Source: JAAEQG01 sp023133475 | GTDB taxonomy: Bacteria > Planctomycetota > Phycisphaerae > UBA1845 | Assembly: GCA_030631415.1 (NCBI GenBank) | Contig: DAOVLE010000023.1 | Location: 1-35,497 of the forward strand | Direction: 5' to 3' | Length of the DNA stretch: 35,497 nt | In this document: in pieces, positions 32,666-35,497 of the stretch | How the letters are laid out: the number at the start of each line of letters is the position of its first letter | Position numbering within the stretch: position 1 is the stretch's first letter | Notes under the pieces: generated by a model | Told to the model about the DNA's origin: nothing | Database searches by the model: none | What the model saw: the letters and a program-made list of their open reading frames with translations, nothing else | Translations under genes and position numbers: made by a program

Positions 32666-34123
32666 ATGGTAAAAGAAAACAAGAACGACACCCCCGACCA
32701 ACCGCCGGATTCCAATGCCCGGCATACCACCGAGCAGGCGCAGAAGATCAAGGCGTGCAAATGGTTCGATCGTGCCAAGCAGCTCGCCGATACGCGTAAC
32801 TACGAGTATGCGATCAAGTGCTTTATCGACGGGATGGCTTTGTGGCCTGATGCGGTGGAGGAGGCCCACAAGCCGTTGCGTGGGACGGCTATGGCACGGC
32901 ACCTCGGCGGCGGGAAAAAGCCCGGAATGATGGACAGCGTCAAGTACTCCATGACGCACAAGGACCCCCTGAAAGCCATGCTCAACGCCGAATGGCTTTT
33001 GGCTCACGATCCGAACAACATCAATTATATGGAGGGGGTCTTCAAAAACGCCAACAAGGGGTGCTTCGACGACACGCTGATGTGGATCGGCTCGATCTAT
33101 TGGGAGTCGGCGGGGGCGGAGAAAAAACCTCAAGCCAAACGCTTTGCCCTCCTGAAGGATGTCTACGAAGAGCTGGGGGACCGTTGCCAGGCGCGAGGGG
33201 AACCAAAGCCGGCGCTGGAGGCCTATGAGCGGGCGTTGGAGGCTTTGGAGTTTCAAAGACGGGTCGAGCCCAAGAACCGCGACTTGCACAACGTGGTCCG
33301 CGACCTGTCCACCAAGCTCACCATCCTCAAAGGGCGCTACAGCGACAGTGAGTCCTTCACCAAGAGCCTCGCCGACAGCGAGCACCAGAAGGAACTCCAC
33401 GACCGTGACAAGATGGTCCACTCCGACGAGCGGTTCGAGGAGTTGTGCAGGGCGGCTAAGGAGGGTTGGGAAAACAACCCGGATGTGCCGGCAAAGCTTA
33501 TCAGCTTGGCTGATCTGCTCTGCCGCCCGGAAAAGCCCAAGTACGAGCTCGAAGCCATCAAGCTTCTTGAGCAGGAGTACACCAAAAGCTCCGAGTATCG
33601 GTTCAAGGAGCGGGCGGACGACATCCGCATGAAGCAGTTGAACCGAGCGGAGCGGATGGCCCGAGAATCGGATGATGCCCAGGCTTTGCGTAAGGCCAAG
33701 ATCAAACGCCTGGGGTTTGAGATTCCTGTTTTCGCCGAGCGGGTTGAGCGTTACCCCACCGATCTGCGTGCCAAATTCGAGTATGGGGTGCGGTTGTTCA
33801 ACGCCCAGAAATTCGACGAAGCCATCCCGATGTTCCAGTCGGCCCGGGCTGACCCCAAGAGCAAGCTGCGTTGCACGTTGTACATCGGGCGTGCATTTTT
33901 CCTCAAGAAGCTCCATTCGCAGGCGGTCACCATCCTCCGCGAGGGCGAGGAGATGTGCGAGATTTCGGATGATGAAACCTCCAAGGCGATGACCTATTGG
34001 CTGGCCCGTGCCCTGGAGGCGGTGGGTGAAAGCGAGCGGGCCCAAAAAGCCTACGGGAAATTGTTGCAATTGGACTACAACTATCGCGATGTTCGTGCTA
34101 GAATCGAGCGATTCGCGGAATAA
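32666..34123 (+). CDS. Cytoplasmic TPR-repeat protein
   Basis: The 485-residue product has no signal peptide or membrane helix. It contains helical repeats of tetratricopeptide type: AKQLADTRNYEYAIKCFIDG near 32-55, KPALEAYERALEALEFQ near 190-210, GVRLFNAQKFDEAIPMFQSA near 385-405 and ALEAVGESERAQKAYGKLLQ near 450-475. A charged helical segment lies at about 215-330. I took the ATG at 32666; there is an upstream in-frame codon but no good binding site at either. It is presumably a scaffold for protein interactions; the role is unknown. It is the first gene of a plus-strand run leading to rpsT. Confidence 0.75.
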   Translation: MVKENKNDTPDQPPDSNARHTTEQAQKIKACKWFDRAKQLADTRNYEYAIKCFIDGMALWPDAVEEAHKPLRGTAMARHLGGGKKPGMMDSVKYSMTHKDPLKAMLNAEWLLAHDPNNINYMEGVFKNANKGCFDDTLMWIGSIYWESAGAEKKPQAKRFALLKDVYEELGDRCQARGEPKPALEAYERALEALEFQRRVEPKNRDLHNVVRDLSTKLTILKGRYSDSESFTKSLADSEHQKELHDRDKMVHSDERFEELCRAAKEGWENNPDVPAKLISLADLLCRPEKPKYELEAIKLLEQEYTKSSEYRFKERADDIRMKQLNRAERMARESDDAQALRKAKIKRLGFEIPVFAERVERYPTDLRAKFEYGVRLFNAQKFDEAIPMFQSARADPKSKLRCTLYIGRAFFLKKLHSQAVTILREGEEMCEISDDETSKAMTYWLARALEAVGESERAQKAYGKLLQLDYNYRDVRARIERFAE

Positions 34124-34179
34124 GAATAACTGTAACTATTCGGTTTGTGTTCGGGGATTGGGTTTCGAGGAGATAGACG

Positions 34180-34452
34180 GTGGCTCACAGCCTCTCAAGT
34201 AAGAAACGTATTCGTCAGAACCAGGTAAGGCATATTCGGAACAACGCGCGCAAGCAACGGATCAGGACCGAGGTGCGTAAGTTCACCGACGCGGTCCATG
34301 ACGGCAATGTGGATCTGGCGCGTGGCACGCTATCGCAGGTATCCAGGTTGCTGGATCAGACGGCGGCCAAGAGAACCATTCACAAAAACACTGCTTCGCG
34401 GCGCAAATCGCGTCTGGCTAGGCGCCTGAACAAGTTGGCTGCGGAGTCGTAG
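34180..34452 (+). CDS. rpsT: 30S ribosomal protein S20
   Basis: The 90-residue, very basic protein has the S20 signature: the start AHSLSSKKRIRQNQVRHIRN, the central LARGTLSQVSRLLDQ and the end GTIHKNTASRRKSRLARRLN-like segment (here RTIHKNTASRRKSRLA). It starts at GTG 34180, with a strong GAGGAGA (34167-34173) seven bases upstream. S20 binds 16S rRNA early in 30S assembly. The unusual GTG start is known to matter for S20 in some bacteria, where it regulates its own translation; here this is only a possibility. Confidence 0.95.
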   Translation: MAHSLSSKKRIRQNQVRHIRNNARKQRIRTEVRKFTDAVHDGNVDLARGTLSQVSRLLDQTAAKRTIHKNTASRRKSRLARRLNKLAAES

Positions 34453-34469
34453 GGCGAGTTCCGCCAACT

Positions 34470-34546
34470 GTAGGGCGGGTTCTACCCGCCATTAGTCGCA
34501 GGGCGGGCCACACCCATGCCAAGAAGGCGGGTAGAACCCGCCCTAC
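34470..34546. repeat. Inverted pair of 21-bp REP-like palindromes
   Basis: Bases 34470-34490 and 34526-34546 are perfect inverted 21-mers (gtagggcgggttctacccgc core). Further copies lie at 34704-34724, 35332-35354 (imperfect) and 22886-22906. A shorter form is at 34450-34465. Together with the 112-bp repeat they fill the whole gap between rpsT and the next gene. Confidence 0.8.
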
Positions 34547-34553
34547 ATTCTGT

Positions 34554-34665
34554 CGCGATTGATTCGATGGATCACCGACGCATGGGTGGCCCATCGCTTT
34601 AGCGGTGGGGGACGCGAATACCTGATGCAATTCGTGTCCCCCACGGCTAAAGCCATGGGCCACCC
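34554..34665. repeat. Dispersed 112-bp palindromic repeat, copy 2 of 2
   Basis: It aligns without gaps to 4082-4193. Several arm changes differ from copy 1 (atcgc for accgc on the left, cacggc and gccatg on the right), and the loop is different. The lead segment cgcgattgatt is conserved. Confidence 0.85.
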
Positions 34666-34703
34666 AACCGTTAGTCGTAGGGCAAGGCACACCATGCCAG
34701 GAA

Positions 34704-34724
34704 GGCGGGTGGAACCCGCCCTAC
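34704..34724. repeat. REP-like palindrome, single copy
   Basis: It is a third copy in this intergenic region of the gtagggcgggt / acccgccctac family, ending 19 bases before the TTG of the rRNA methyltransferase gene, just upstream of its ribosome binding site. Confidence 0.7.
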
Positions 34725-34743
34725 ATTCCAGGGAGAAGCGTCG

Positions 34744-35313
34744 TTGGAAGACCCACCGCCCGCCAAAAACTACGTGTCGCGTGGTGGATATAAGTTGGCT
34801 GCGGCTTTGGAGGCGTTTGGGGTGAACCCCGGCGGTTGGGTATGCGCGGACCTCGGCAGCCATGTGGGCGGGTTTGTGGATTGTCTTTTGCGACGTGGGG
34901 CAGCTTTGGTTTATGCGGTGGATACGTGTTACGGCACGCTGGCCTGGAAACTGCGGCGGGACCGGCGAGTGGTTGTCTGCGAACGCCGCAATGCCCTTCA
35001 TTTTGACCCTCCCCAACCGGTGGAGTTGGTGACCATCGACGTGGGCTGGACGAAGCAGCGGCTGATTCTCGAAAGTGCCCGAAAGATGCTCCATCCGCAC
35101 GGGTCGATCATCACGCTGATCAAGCCGCACTACGAGGCTTCCGCCCACCGGCTGACCAACGGGGTTTTGGGGAAGGCTTGGTTTGCCCCCACGGTTGGGG
35201 AGGTTTTGGGCTCGGTTGCAGAGTTGGGATTTCGCGTGGTGGATACGATTGAAAGCCCCATCCGCGGTCACGCGGGCAACCGCGAGGTGCTGGCGCACCT
35301 GATGCAGGCATGA
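34744..35313 (+). CDS. TlyA/FtsJ-like rRNA 2'-O-methyltransferase lacking S4 domain
   Basis: The 189-residue product is a Rossmann SAM-dependent methyltransferase. After a short tail, YVSRGGYKL (Lys17) opens the FtsJ domain. The SAM loop is CADLGSHVGGF (35-45), and the remaining catalytic residues are Asp99 (TIDVGW), Lys127 (LIKPHYE) and Glu181 (GNREVL). That order and the GGYKL start match TlyA family enzymes, which 2'-O-methylate rRNA, but the N-terminal S4 RNA-binding domain of TlyA is absent. The start is TTG 34744 with GGGAGAAG (34731-34738) upstream. It probably acts on ribosomal RNA; the target nucleotide is unknown. It is just downstream of rpsT, though repeats separate them. Confidence 0.8.
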   Translation: MEDPPPAKNYVSRGGYKLAAALEAFGVNPGGWVCADLGSHVGGFVDCLLRRGAALVYAVDTCYGTLAWKLRRDRRVVVCERRNALHFDPPQPVELVTIDVGWTKQRLILESARKMLHPHGSIITLIKPHYEASAHRLTNGVLGKAWFAPTVGEVLGSVAELGFRVVDTIESPIRGHAGNREVLAHLMQA

Positions 35314-35331
35314 CGAGAATTGAGAGTGGAT

Positions 35332-35354
35332 GTAGGGCGGGTTCCACCCACCGC
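35332..35354. repeat. REP-like palindrome, imperfect copy
   Basis: gtagggcgggttccaccca repeats the family found around 34470-34724, with an altered right arm. It lies 18 bases after the methyltransferase stop. Confidence 0.6.
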
Positions 35355-35411
35355 ACTGTCAAGTCCTGATCTAAAGTTGTCACTTGTTGTTCTCCTTTCC
35401 GGCACATCTGT

Positions 35412-35468
35412 CGTGATATTCCGCTGTGGAGGGAGCCCGGAGGGCGACCGGAACAGCGGAATATCACG
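35412..35468. repeat. 16-bp perfect inverted repeat at window edge
   Basis: cgtgatattccgctgt (35412-35427) is perfectly complementary to 35453-35468, with 25 bases between. It may be part of a mobile element end or an operator; the window stops before the rest can be seen. Confidence 0.6.
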
Positions 35469-35497
35469 CCGCGGTGTGGACCGCCATCGGGCAGGCA

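Noticed and set aside
32648..34069. 473-codon minus-strand frame opposite the TPR protein
   Set aside because: The plus-strand frame has recognisable TPR sequence and consistent composition; the minus-strand product is arginine/leucine-rich shadow sequence.

Overview
The window reads as chromosomal DNA of a planctomycete-like bacterium. The GC content is high. An ECF sigma factor overlaps a Ser/Thr kinase that carries TPRs. Several families of palindromic intergenic repeats occur, together with a relic of a REP-associated tyrosine transposase (RAYT). There is also a large lipoprotein with SBBP and InlB-like repeats. The taxonomic call is inference from gene content; no rRNA or other marker is present.

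Layout. 1-6.7 kb: two secreted proteins of unknown function (814-2614), a small lipoprotein (3327-4007), palindromic repeats, and an 816-residue propeller lipoprotein on the minus strand. 7.1-12 kb: the 3' remnant of an nhaR-type LysR regulator, then a two-gene restriction-modification-like cassette (an Eco57I/N6-adenine methylase-type protein and an overlapping PD-(D/E)XK nuclease), then a small inverted-repeat element holding a decayed RAYT start. 12-16.5 kb: a secreted protein, and the minus-strand operon of an ECF sigma factor and a TPR kinase. 16.8-18.7 kb: a Spy/CpxP-like protein followed by a tightly overlapping sigma, small membrane protein and periplasmic sensor operon that resembles CnrH-CnrY-CnrX. 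18.7-20 kb: a junkyard of a truncated ORF, a 68-bp exact copy of part of the nearby sigma gene, an IS1634-type transposase fragment, a probable CHAT-domain C-terminus, and an internally deleted IS630 element that still has both TA-flanked ends. 20.2-22.7 kb: a second sigma/membrane-protein pair and a WecA/MraY-type glycosyl-1-phosphate transferase. 22.9 kb: tRNA-Arg(CCT). 23.5-30.3 kb: a helicase-nuclease, DinD/BRO-like and DNA methyltransferase operon, the strongest candidate for an under-described defence system. 30.7-35.3 kb: housekeeping genes fmt, def, a TPR protein, rpsT (S20) and a TlyA/FtsJ-like rRNA methyltransferase without the S4 domain.

How the parts work together. fmt and def form the N-formyl-methionine cycle. 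The two restriction/defence cassettes sit in stretches rich in mobile debris between housekeeping blocks. Three sigma-factor loci each sit next to a plausible signalling partner (kinase, CnrYX-like pair, membrane protein). At least four families of palindromic repeats are scattered between genes, and two of them have collinear copies about 27-30 kb apart. No CRISPR array, rRNA operon or intact transposase was found.
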